Assembly: GCF_029227915.1 (NCBI RefSeq)
Contig: NC_079886.1
Span: 14,131,001 to 14,195,000 of the forward strand
DNA length: 64,000 bases
Reading direction: 5' to 3'
From: Hydractinia symbiolongicarpus
Taxonomy: Eukaryota; Cnidaria; Hydrozoa; Anthoathecata; Hydractiniidae
Shown piece after piece: positions 40,069 to 48,526 of this stretch (its first letter is position 1; each line of letters opens with the position of its first letter). The position numbers were made by a program, and so were the translations under genes. Below the pieces are notes generated by a model. It had not been told where the DNA came from and searched no databases. It worked only from the letters and a program-made list of their open reading frames with translations.

Positions 40069-40440
40069 GACGTCTTTAAGACGTCTTAAGATGTCTTTTT
40101 TAAATCTTCTGTTAGAAAGCGCTATTAAGATGTCTTTAATGCATCTTCTTAAGAACGTCTTTCAAAAGACATCTTTTATACGTCTTTTGAAAGTAAATAA
40201 ATTCGAATCTTGTAGTACACGCGTTTTAGATGTCTTTTAGAAGATCTTCAGAAGACGTCTTTTAAAAGACATCTAAAAGTTATCTAAAATATATCTTTTA
40301 AAAGACATCTTTCTCTTCTTGCTATAGTGCATCTAAAACGCATCTTTGAGAAGACGTCTTCTCCTATTTCTAAAAGTGGTCTAAAATGTGTCTTTCAAAA
40401 GACGTTCGTTTTTTATATGAAAAATTCGATTTAAAAAGAC
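40067..40440. repeat. Left subterminal palindrome cluster
   Basis: Perfect AAGACGTCTT palindromes lie at 40,067-40,076, 40,078-40,087, 40,252-40,261 and 40,351-40,360. The last is extended to the 16-bp palindrome GAGAAGACGTCTTCTC at 40,348-40,363. Many degenerate forms (AAGATGTCTT, AAAGACATCTTTT, TCTAAAATGTGTCTTT) fill the rest. Known biology: several cut-and-paste families carry short subterminal repeats bound by their transposase or an accessory protein. That role here is inference. Confidence 0.8.
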
Positions 40441-40600
40441 GGGGGTGTTCGCAAACTTAGTTAGCATGTTTATTTTTTCGCAAATCAATTTTTCACGAAA
40501 TTGAAAGTGGTAACCGTCACTTTTAATAATTTTTAAATACTAATGTATTTTGGCGAGCCTTAATAATTTGTTTTCATTTTAATACGTCGTAATTTTGTTT
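40441..40600. other. AT-rich transposon interior without recognised features
   Basis: Between the left palindrome cluster and the first acceptor-like site the sequence is AT-rich, with short T and A runs. There is no open frame of note and no further palindrome array. No satellite similarity is seen. Confidence 0.6.
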
Positions 40601-40608
40601 TCCTGCAG

Positions 40609-40707
40609 CCCCTGGCGGATATACTTTGACAATTGATCATCGAAACATTCAATAAAAATTGGCGGTATTTGTGATTCTCGGCAAATTAATTTATAAAATT
40701 ATAGTAG
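40609..40707 (+). pseudogene. Exon-like segment with acceptor and donor, inside the transposon
   Basis: A 99-bp segment preceded by the acceptor-like TTTTGTTTTCCTGCAG (ending 40,608) and followed by the donor-like GTAAGT at 40,708. The phase that joins correctly to the downstream exon is open, with one in-frame TAA at 40,653-40,655. In that phase it starts Pro-Gly-Gly-Tyr-Thr-Leu-Thr. If it was coding it is now broken, or the chance splice-site matches are misleading. I do not recognise the product. A single stop in 33 AT-rich codons is weak evidence for past coding. Confidence 0.35.
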
Positions 40708-40817
40708 GTAAGTGTATTAGCCGATGTATTACGTTGTTACCCTTCTATGTATGGTGTGTTTTCTGACTACGTTTCTATGAAAATTTATTTGGAAATAAGC
40801 TATTATTTTCTCTCTAG
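40708..40817 (+). other. Putative 110-bp spliceosomal intron
   Basis: Begins GTAAGTG after AG and ends TATTATTTTCTCTCTAG, a pyrimidine-rich acceptor. A branch-point-like CTGAC sits at 40,763-40,767, about 50 nt before the acceptor. It is AT-rich, and its length is typical of compact animal introns. All elements agree on the + strand. Only a transcript could show use. Confidence 0.45.
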
Positions 40818-40939
40818 AATCTGTCAACAAGCGTTTTAAAGATGCGAATGAGCAAGAAATGCGACGCATAATTGGGAACAAGCTGCGAAAAGCTCCCAGT
40901 CAGAGGATTAGAGACATAAGGGGTACATTAAATGTATAA
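40818..40939 (+). pseudogene. Terminal-exon-like remnant, 39 codons plus stop
   Basis: After the acceptor at 40,817 an open frame runs from 40,820 to the TAA at 40,937-40,939. The two bases AA at 40,818-40,819 complete a codon with the last base of the upstream exon. The encoded stretch is highly charged, with Arg/Lys-rich patches: near the start Lys-Arg-Phe-Lys-Asp, in the middle Met-Arg-Arg-Ile-Ile-Gly-Asn-Lys-Leu-Arg-Lys, and near the end Gln-Arg-Ile-Arg-Asp-Ile-Arg-Gly. This codon-like composition differs from the AT-rich surroundings. It may be the 3' end of the parent element's own protein, or a captured host exon. I do not recognise the family, and no upstream catalytic domain is present. 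Confidence 0.45.
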
Positions 40940-41007
40940 ATTTACAAAAAACAAAGGAGAAGTCCTTTCGACTTAACTCATTTATGAATGACATTTATAC
41001 ATTTAAT
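40927..41007. repeat. Internal inverted repeat of the transposon
   Basis: A perfect 15-bp inverted repeat, ATTAAATGTATAAAT at 40,927-40,941 and its complement at 40,993-41,007, with a 51-nt loop. It overlaps the stop codon of the exon-like remnant, so a transcript could form a hairpin at the 3' end. The AT-rich composition makes a chance or slippage origin possible. Confidence 0.6.
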
Positions 41008-41079
41008 ATTTATTTTTTGTTTCTTCTGGATTGACTTTTTTATTATTTCAAATATCTATTTTGTTTATTTTGACCTTGC

Positions 41080-41255
41080 AACGTCTTTTGAAAAACGTCT
41101 TTCAAAAGATGTCTAAAAGAGGTCTTTTGAAATGCATCTTTGAAAAGACCTATTTTAGACGCTTAAAAAGATGCATTATAGACGGACAAATCAGCGCTAA
41201 AAAAGACGTCTTTTAGAATTGCAGAAGATGTCTGAAAGACGTCTTTTAGAACTCT
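41080..41255. repeat. Right subterminal palindrome cluster
   Basis: The same motif family as at the left end: perfect AAGACGTCTT at 41,203-41,212 (within AAAAGACGTCTTTT) and 41,236-41,245. Degenerate copies such as AACGTCTTTTGAAAAACGTC and AAAGATGTCTAAAAG also occur. A 61-codon frame at 41,031-41,216 runs through this cluster and is an artefact of it. Confidence 0.78.
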
Positions 41256-41269
41256 TTGTGCCGGCTGGG
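41256..41269 (-). repeat. Right terminal inverted repeat
   Basis: TTGTGCCGGCTGGG, the exact complement of the left end. Inside it the sequence reads AGAACTCT, so the similarity stops after 14 bp, apart from the shared clusters of AAGACGTCTT motifs further in. Confidence 0.88.
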
Positions 41270-41271
41270 GC

Positions 41272-43060
41272 TGTAATATGGCCTTTTGCAGTCTAATAAA
41301 AGCCTCACACGTTAATCACGTGGTTCCATCTGCCTGCGCAGGTTACCATTGCACTATTCCTTCCAGTCTCAATGCGCTACAACGACCCAAGTCCTTATCA
41401 TTATTGCCGTTGCTTCACAACACTATTAACTGCCTGCACGTAAAATACCCTTTTACAGTCCATTAAAGGTCGCACACGTAAATCACGTGGTTTCACCGGC
41501 TTGCGCAGGTTACCATTGCACTATTCCTTCCAGTCTCAATGCGCTACAACGTCCCAAGTCCTTTTCATTACTGCTGTTGCTTTACAACACTATTAACTGC
41601 CTGCACAGTCCTATAAAGACCGTAACATACCCTTTTGCAGTCCATTAAAGGTCGCACACGTACATCACCTGGTTTCACCGGACTGCGCAGTTTACCATTG
41701 GACTGTTCCTTCCAGTCTCGATGCACTACAACGTTCCAAGTGGTTTTCCGTAGCGCCGTGACCTTAGACCACTTTTAACTACGAGCACAGTCCTATAAAG
41801 ACTGTAATTTACCCTTTTGCAGTCCAATAAAAGCCGCACACGTTAATCACGTGGTTCCATCTGCCTTCGCAGGTTGCCATTGCACTATTCCTTCCAGTCT
41901 CAATGCGCTACAACGACCCAAGTCCTTATCATTATTGCCGTTGCTTCACAACACTATTAACTGCCTGAACGTAAAATACCCTTTTACAGTCCATTAAAGG
42001 TCGCACACGTAAATCACGTGGTTTCACCGGCCTGCGCAGGTTACCATTGGACTGTTCCTTCCAGTCTCGATGCACTACAACGTTCCAAGTGGTTTTCCTT
42101 AACGCCGTGGCCTTAGACAACTTTTAACTACGAGCACAGTCCTATAAAGACTGTAATTTACCCTTTTGCAGTCCAATAAAAGCCGCACACGTAAATCACG
42201 CGGTTTCAGCTGCCTGCGGCGGTTACCATTGGACTTGTCGTTCCAGTCTCAATGCGCCACAACGTCACAAGTCGTTTTCATTAGCGCTATTGCATTATTA
42301 CACTCTTAACTACGTGCACAGTCCTATAAAGGCTGTAATATGGCCTTTTGCAGTTTAATAAAAGCCTCACACGTTAATCACGTGGTTCCATCTGCCTGCG
42401 CAGGTTACCATTGCACTATTCCTTCCAGTCTCAATGCGCTACAACGACCCAAGTCCTTATCATTATTGCCGTTGCTTTACAACACTATTAACTGCCTGCA
42501 CAGTCCTATAAAGACCGTAAAATACCCTTTTACAGTCCATTAAAGGTCGCACACGTAAATCACGTGGTTTCACCGGCCTGCGCAGGTTACCATTGGACTG
42601 TTCCTTCCAGTCTCGATGCACTACAACGTTCCAAGTGGTTTTCCTTAACGCCGTGGCCTTAGACAACTTATAACAACGAGCACAGTCCTATAAAGACTGT
42701 AATTTCACCTTTTGAAGTCCAATAAAAGCCGCACACGTAAATCACAAGGTTTCAGCTGCCTGCGGCGGTTACCATTGGACTTGTCGTTCCAGTCTCAATG
42801 CGCTACCACGTCCCAAGTCGTTTTCATTAGCGCCGCTGCTTTACACTCTTATCTACGTGCACTGTCCTATAAAGGCTGTAATATGGCCTTTTGCAGTCTA
42901 ATAAAAGCCTCACACGTAAGTCACGTGGCTTCACCGGCCTGCGCAGGTTACCATTGGACTAGTCCTTCCAGTCTCAATGCACTACAACTCAATGCACTAC
43001 AAGTCGTACTCATTAGCGCCCTTGCCTTAGAACACTCTTAACTACGTGCACAGTCCTATA
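41272..43060 (+). repeat. Satellite mosaic right of the transposon
   Basis: Bases 41,272-42,150 follow 35,565-36,443 at offset 5,707. Bases 42,150-42,740 follow 36,988-37,578 at offset 5,162. Then comes a piece like 39,940-40,050. The order of sub-types is therefore that of 35.5-37.6 kb with one segment skipped. This supports the idea that the transposon-bearing segment and the 35.5-kb segment are duplicates. Confidence 0.8.
42973..43002 (+). repeat. 15-bp micro-duplication inside a monomer
   Basis: CTCAATGCACTACAA occurs twice in direct succession (42,973-42,987 and 42,988-43,002). The usual CGTCCC that follows ACAA is missing. This is a local slippage event confined to one monomer in this window. 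Confidence 0.85.
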
Positions 43061-46000
43061 AAGGCTGTAATATGGCCTTTTGCAGTCTAATAAAAGCCTC
43101 ACACGTAAGTCACTTGGTTCCACCTGCCTGTGCAGGTCACCATTGGACTATTCCTTCCAGTCTCATGCATTACCACGTCCCAAGTCGTTTTCATTAGCGC
43201 CGTTGCCTTTCAACACTCTTAACTACGTGCAGAGTCCTATAAAGGCTGTAATATGGCCTTTTGCAGTCTAATAAAAGCCTCACACGTAAGTCACTTGGTT
43301 CCACCTGCCTGTGCAGGTTACCATTGGACTATTCCTTCCAGTCTCATGCGTTACCACGTCCCAAGTCGTTTTCATTAGCGCCGTTGCCTTTCAACACTCT
43401 TAACTACGTGCAGAGTCCTATAAAGGCTGTAATATAGCCTTTTGCAGCCTAATAAAAGCTTTGCACGTAAATCACGCGGTTTCACCTGTCTGCGCAGGTT
43501 ACCATTGGACAAGTCCTTCCAGTCTCAATGCGCTACAACGTCCCAAGTTGTTTTCATTAGCGCTATTGCATTAGAACACTCTTAACTACGTGCAGAGTCC
43601 TATAAAGGCTGTAATATGGCCTTTTGCAGTCTAATAAAAGCCTCACACGTTAATCACGTGGTTCCATCTGCCTGCGCAGGTTACCATTGCACTATTTCTT
43701 CCAGTCTCAATGCGCTACAACGACCCAAGTCCTTATCATTATTGCCGTTGCTTTACAACACTATTAACTGCCTGCACAGTCCTATAAAGACCGTAAAATA
43801 CCCTTTTACAGTCCATTAAAGGTCGCACACGTAAATCACGTGGTTTCACCGGCCTGCGCAGGTTACCATTGGACTAGTCCTCGCAGTCTCAAGGCGCTAC
43901 AACGTCCCAAGTCGTTTTCATTAGCGCCGTTGCTTTAGAACACTCTTAACTACGTGCACAGTCCTATAAAGGCTGTAATATGGCCTTTTGCAGTCTAATA
44001 AAAGCCTCGCACGTAAATCACCCGGTTTCACCTGTCTGCCCAGGTTACCATTGGACTAGTCCTTCCAGTCTCAATGCGCTACAACGTCCCATGTCGTTTT
44101 CAATAGCGCCATTGTATTAGAACACTCTTAACTACGTGCACAGTCCTATAAATGCTGTAATATGGTCTTTTGTAGTCTAATAAAAGCCTCACACGTAAAT
44201 CACGTGGTTCCATCTGCCTGTGCAGGCTACCATTGGACTATTCCTTACAGTCTTATCGTGCTACAACGTCCCAAGTCGTTTTCATTAGCGCCGTTGCTTT
44301 ACAACACTATTAACTACGTGCCCAGTCCTATAAATGCTGTAATATGGCCTTTTGCAGCCTAATAAAAGCTTTGTACGTAAATCACGCGGTTTCACCTGTC
44401 TGCGCAGGTTACCATTGGACAAGTCCTTCCAGTCTCAATGCGCTACAACGTCCCAAGTCGTTTTCATTAGCGCCGTTGCCTTACAACACTCTTAACTACG
44501 TGTACACTCCTATAAAGGCTGTAACATACCCATTTGCAGTCTAATAAAAGCCTCACACGTAAATCACGTGGTTCCATCTGCCTGTGCAGGCTACCATTAG
44601 ACTATTCCTTACAGTCTCATCGTGCTACAACGTCCCAAGTCGTTTTCATTAGCGCCGTTGCTTTACAACACTATTAACTACGTGCACAGTCCTATAAAGG
44701 CTGTAATATGGCCTTTTGCAGCCTAATAAAAGCTTTGCACGTAAATCACGCGGTTTCACCTGTCTGCGCAGGTTACCATTGGACAAGTCCTTCCAGTCTC
44801 AATGCGCTACAACGTCCCAAGTCGTTTTCATTAGCGCTATTGCATTAGAACACTCTTAACTACGTGCAGAGTCCTATAAAGGCTGTAATATGGCCTTTTG
44901 CAGTCTAATAAAAGCCGCACACGTTAATCACGTGGTTCCATCTGCCTGCGCAGGTTACCATTGCACTATTCCTTCTAGTCTCAATGCGCTACAACGACCC
45001 AAGTCCTTATCATTATTGCCGTTGCTTTACAACACTATTAACTGCCTGGAAAGTCCTATAAAGACCGTAAAATACCCTTTTGCAGTCCATTAAAGGTCGC
45101 ACACGTAAATCGCGTGGTTTCACCGGCCTGCGCAGGTTACCATTGGACTGTTCCTTCCAGTCTCGATGCAATACAATGTTTCAAATGGTTTTCCTTAACG
45201 CCGTGGCCTTAGACAACTTTTAACTACGAGCACAGTCCTATAAAGACTGTAATTTAACCTTTTGCAGTCCAATAAAAGCCGCACACGTAAATCACACGGT
45301 TTCAGCTGCCTGCGGCGGTTACCATTGGACTTGTCGTCCCAGTCTCAATGCGCTACCACTTCCCAAGTCGTTTTCATTAGCGCCGCTGCTTTACAACACT
45401 CTTAACTACGTGCACAGTCCTATAAAGGCTGTAACATACCCTTTTGCAGTGCATTAAAGGTCGCACACGTAAATCACGTGGTTTCACCGGCCTACGCAGG
45501 TTACCATTGGACTAGTCCTTCCAGTCTCAATGCACTACAACGTCCCAAGTCGTATTCAATAGCGCCATTGCTTTAGAACACTCTTAACTACGTACACAGT
45601 CCTATAAAGGCTGTAATATGGCCTTTTGCAATCTAATAAAAGCCTCGCACGTAAATCACCCGGTTTCACCTGTCTGCCCAGGTTACCATTGGACTAGTCC
45701 TTCCAATCACAATGCGCTACAACGTCCCAAGTCGTTTTCATTAGCGCCATTGCATTAGAACACTCTTAACTACGTGTGCAGTCCTATAAAAGCTGTAATA
45801 TGGCCTTTTGCAGCCTAATAAAAGTCTCACACGTAAATCACGTGGTTCCATCTGCCTGTGCAGGCTACCATTGGACTATTCCTTGCAGTTTCATCGTGCT
45901 ACAACGTCCCAAGTCGTTTTCATTAGCGCCGTTGCTTTACAACACTATTAACTACGTGCACAGTCCTATAAAGGCTGTAATATGGCCTTTTGCAGTCTAA

Positions 46001-48009
46001 TAAAAGCCTCACACGTAAGTCACGTGGTTCCACCTGCCTGCGCAGGTTACCACTGGACTATTCCTTCCAGTCTCATGCGTTTCCACGTCCCAAGTAGTTT
46101 TCATTAGCGCCGTTGCCTTACAACACTCTTAACTACGTGCACACTCCTATAAAGGCTGTAACATACCCATTTGCAGTGCATTAAAGGTCTGACACGTAAA
46201 TCACGTGGTTTCACCGGCCTGCGCAGGTTACCATTGGACTAGTCCTCGCAGTCTCAATGCGCTACAACGTCCCAAGTCGTTTACATTAGCGCCGTTGCTT
46301 TAGAACACTCTTAACTACGTGCACAGTCCTATAAAGGCTGTAATATGGCCTTTTGCAGTCTAATAAAAGCCTCGCACGTAAATCACCCGGTTTCACCTGT
46401 CTGCCCAGGTTACCATTGGACTAGTCCTACCAGTCTCAATGCGCTACAACGTCCCATGTCGTTTTCAATAGCGCCATTGCATTAGAACACTCTTAACTAC
46501 GTGCACAGTCCTATAAAGGCTGTAATATGGTCTTTTGCAGTCTAATAAAAGCCTCACACGTAAATCACGTGGTTCCATCTGCCTGTGCAGGCTACCATTA
46601 GACTATTCCTTACAGTCTCATCGTGCTACAACGTCCCAAGTCGTTTTCATTAGCGCCGTTGCTTTACAACACTATTAACTACGTGCACAGTCCTATAAAG
46701 GCTGTAATATGGCCTTTTGCAGCCTAATAAAAGCTTTGCACGTAAATCACGCGGTTTCACCTGTCTGCGCAGGTTACCATTGGACAAGTCCTTCCAGTCT
46801 CAATGCGCTACAACGTCCCAAGTCGTTTTCATTAGCGCTATTGCATTAGAACACTCTTAACTACGTGCAGAGTCCTATAAAGGCTGTAATATGGCCTTTT
46901 GCAGTCTAATAAAAGCCTCACACGTTAATCACGTGGTTCCATCTGCCTGCGCAGGTTACCATTGGACTGTTCCTTCCAGTCTCGATGCACTACAACGTTC
47001 CAAATGGTTTTCCTTAACGCCGTGGCCTTAGACAACTTTTAACTACGAGCACAGTCCTATAAAGACTGTAATTTAACCTTTTGCAGTCCAATAAAAGCCG
47101 CACACGTAAATCACACGGTTTCAGCTGCCTGCGGCGGTTACCATTGGACTTGTCGTCCCAGTCTCAATGCGCTACCACGTCCCAAGTCGTTTTCATTAGC
47201 GCCGCTGCTTTACAACACTCTTAACTACGTGCACTGTCCTATAAAGGCTGTAATATGGCCTTTTGCAGTCTAATAAAAGCCTCACACGTAAGTCACGTGG
47301 TTCCACCTGCCTGCACAGGTTACCATTGGACTATTCCTTCCAGTCTCATGCGTTTCCACGTCCCAAGTCGTTTTCATTAGCGCCGTTGCCTTAAAACACT
47401 CTTAACTACGTGCACAGTCCTATAAAGGCTGTAATATGGCCTTTTGCAGTCTAATAAAAGCCTCGCACGTAAATCACCCGGTTTCACCTGTCTGCCCAGG
47501 TTACCATTGGACTAGTCCTTCCAGTCTCAATGCGCTACAACGTCCCATGTCGTTTTCAATAGCGCCATTGCATTAGAACACTCTTAACTACGTGCACAGT
47601 CCTATAAAGGCTGTAATATGGTCTTTTGTAGTCTAATAAAAGCCTCACACGTAAATCACGTGGTTCCATCTGCCTGTGCAGGCTACCATTGGACTATTCC
47701 TTACAGTCTCATCGTGCTACAACGTCCCAAGTCGTTTTCATTAGCGCCGTTGCGTTACAACACTATTAACTACGTGCACAGTCCCATAAAGGCTGTAATA
47801 TGGCCTTTTGCAGCCTAATAAAAGCTTTGCACGTAAATCACGCGGTTTCACCTGTCTGCGCAGGTTACCATTGGACAAGTCCTTCCAGTCTCAATGCGCT
47901 ACAACGTCCCAAGTCGTTTTCATTAGCGCCGTTGCCTTACAACATCTTAACAACGTGTACACTCCTATAAAGGCTGTAACATACCCATTTGCAGTCTAAT
48001 AAAAGCCTC
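43061..48009 (+). repeat. Satellite monomers with interleaved short-range duplications
   Basis: About 27 monomers. The two monomers starting near 43,080 and 43,261 differ at only a few positions, a monomer-level duplication with a 181-bp step. Similar blocks recur at 1,274 bp (43,616/44,890), 2,365 bp (43,983/46,348) and 3,456 bp (44,162/47,618). The CACCCGGTTTCACCTGTCTGCCCAGG and TCATCGTGCTAC monomers typify this stretch. No non-satellite sequence is seen. Confidence 0.8.
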
Positions 48010-48329
48010 ACACGTAAATCACGTGGTTCCATCTGCCTGTGCAGGCTACCATTGGACTATTCCTTACAGTCTCATCGTGCTACAACGTCCCAAGTCGTTT
48101 TCATTAGCGCCGTTGCTTTACAACACTATTAACTACGTGCACAGTCCTATAAAGGCTGTAATATGGCCTTTTGCAATCTAATAAAAGCCTCACACGTAAA
48201 TCACGTGGTTCCATCTGCCTGCGCAGGTTAGCATTGGACTAGACGTACCAGTCCCAATGCACTACAACCTCTCAAGTCGTATTCATTAGCGCCGTTGCCT
48301 TAGAACACTCTTAACTACGTGCACAGTGC

Positions 48330-48367
48330 TATAAAGGCTGTAATATGGCCTTTTGCAGTCTAATAAA
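48330..48367 (+). promoter_or_regulatory. TATA / initiator-like / polyadenylation-hexamer module (one example of the per-monomer motif)
   Basis: TATAAA at 48,330-48,335 is followed by CAGTC with its A at 48,357, 27 bp from the first T. That spacing is close to a metazoan TATA-to-start distance. AATAAA follows at 48,362-48,367. The same arrangement recurs in a large share of monomers, with CAATAAA replacing TATAAA or ATTAAA replacing AATAAA in some sub-types. Whether any copy is used is unknown; satellites that are transcribed often use cryptic promoters. Confidence 0.4.
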
Positions 48368-48526
48368 GGCTTCACACGTAAATCACGTGGTTCTATCTGC
48401 CTGCGCAGGTTACCTTTGCACTAGTCCTTCCAGTGTCAATGCGCTACAACGTCCCAAGTCATTTTCATTAGCGCCGCTGCCTTACAACACTCTTAACTAC
48501 GTGCACAGTCCTATAAAGGCTGTAAT
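48345..48526 (+). repeat. Reference monomer showing the internal landmarks
   Basis: One complete 182-bp unit taken ATG to ATG, used here as a map. Just upstream lie TATAAA at 48,330-48,335 and AAAGGC at 48,333-48,338. Inside are GGCCTTT at 48,347-48,353, CAGTC at 48,356-48,360, AATAAA at 48,362-48,367, an E-box-like CACGTG at 48,384-48,389 and the 10-bp palindrome CCTGCGCAGG at 48,400-48,409. The segment from CACAGTCCTATAAAGG through CAGTCTAATAAA changes least between monomers. The segment from CACGTAAATCACG through CTGCGCAGG defines the main sub-types: CACGTGGTTCCATCTG versus CACGCGGTTTCACCTG or CACGCGGTTTCAGCTG. No protein is implied; the 66-codon frame starting here closes in the next monomer. 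Confidence 0.9.

Larger units (their letters stand above)
40055..41269. mobile_element. Non-autonomous terminal-inverted-repeat DNA transposon
   Basis: A non-satellite segment inserted inside one monomer. Its ends form a perfect 14-bp inverted repeat, CCCAGCCGGCACAA (40,055-40,068) and its complement (41,256-41,269). Comparison with the uninterrupted paralogue near 35,561 shows a net gain of 1,217 bp: 1,215 bp plus a 2-bp GC duplication, or 1,217 bp with none. Arrays of AAGACGTCTT-like palindromes occupy about 370 bp at the left end and 190 bp at the right. The centre is AT-rich with no long reading frame, so a transposase would have to come from elsewhere. Superfamily is unresolved: the ends match neither the TA-targeting nor the TTAA-targeting groups. 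Subterminal repeats with a 2-bp duplication would suit a CACTA/CMC-like element, but the ends are not CACTA. It could also be a deletion derivative of a larger element. Confidence 0.88.

Noticed and set aside
39887-40240. 117-codon frame running from the satellite into the transposon
   Set aside because: It crosses the insertion junction and continues through the palindrome cluster, so it is a chance fusion.
41031-41216. 61-codon frame in the right part of the transposon
   Set aside because: Its repetitive Leu/Lys/Phe pattern comes from the degenerate AAGACGTCTT repeats. There is no recognisable domain.
40055-41269. Assignment of the transposon to Tc1/mariner, piggyBac or PIF/Harbinger
   Set aside because: The target is not TA, TTAA or a 3-bp TWA-type duplication, and the ends do not match those groups.
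22123-42666. Minus-strand 60-67 codon frames (for example 22,123-22,320, 30,825-31,013, 37,301-37,504)
   Set aside because: They are antisense shadows of particular monomer sub-types, duplicated with them at 728, 4,338, 5,162 and 6,700 bp. Nothing suggests translation.
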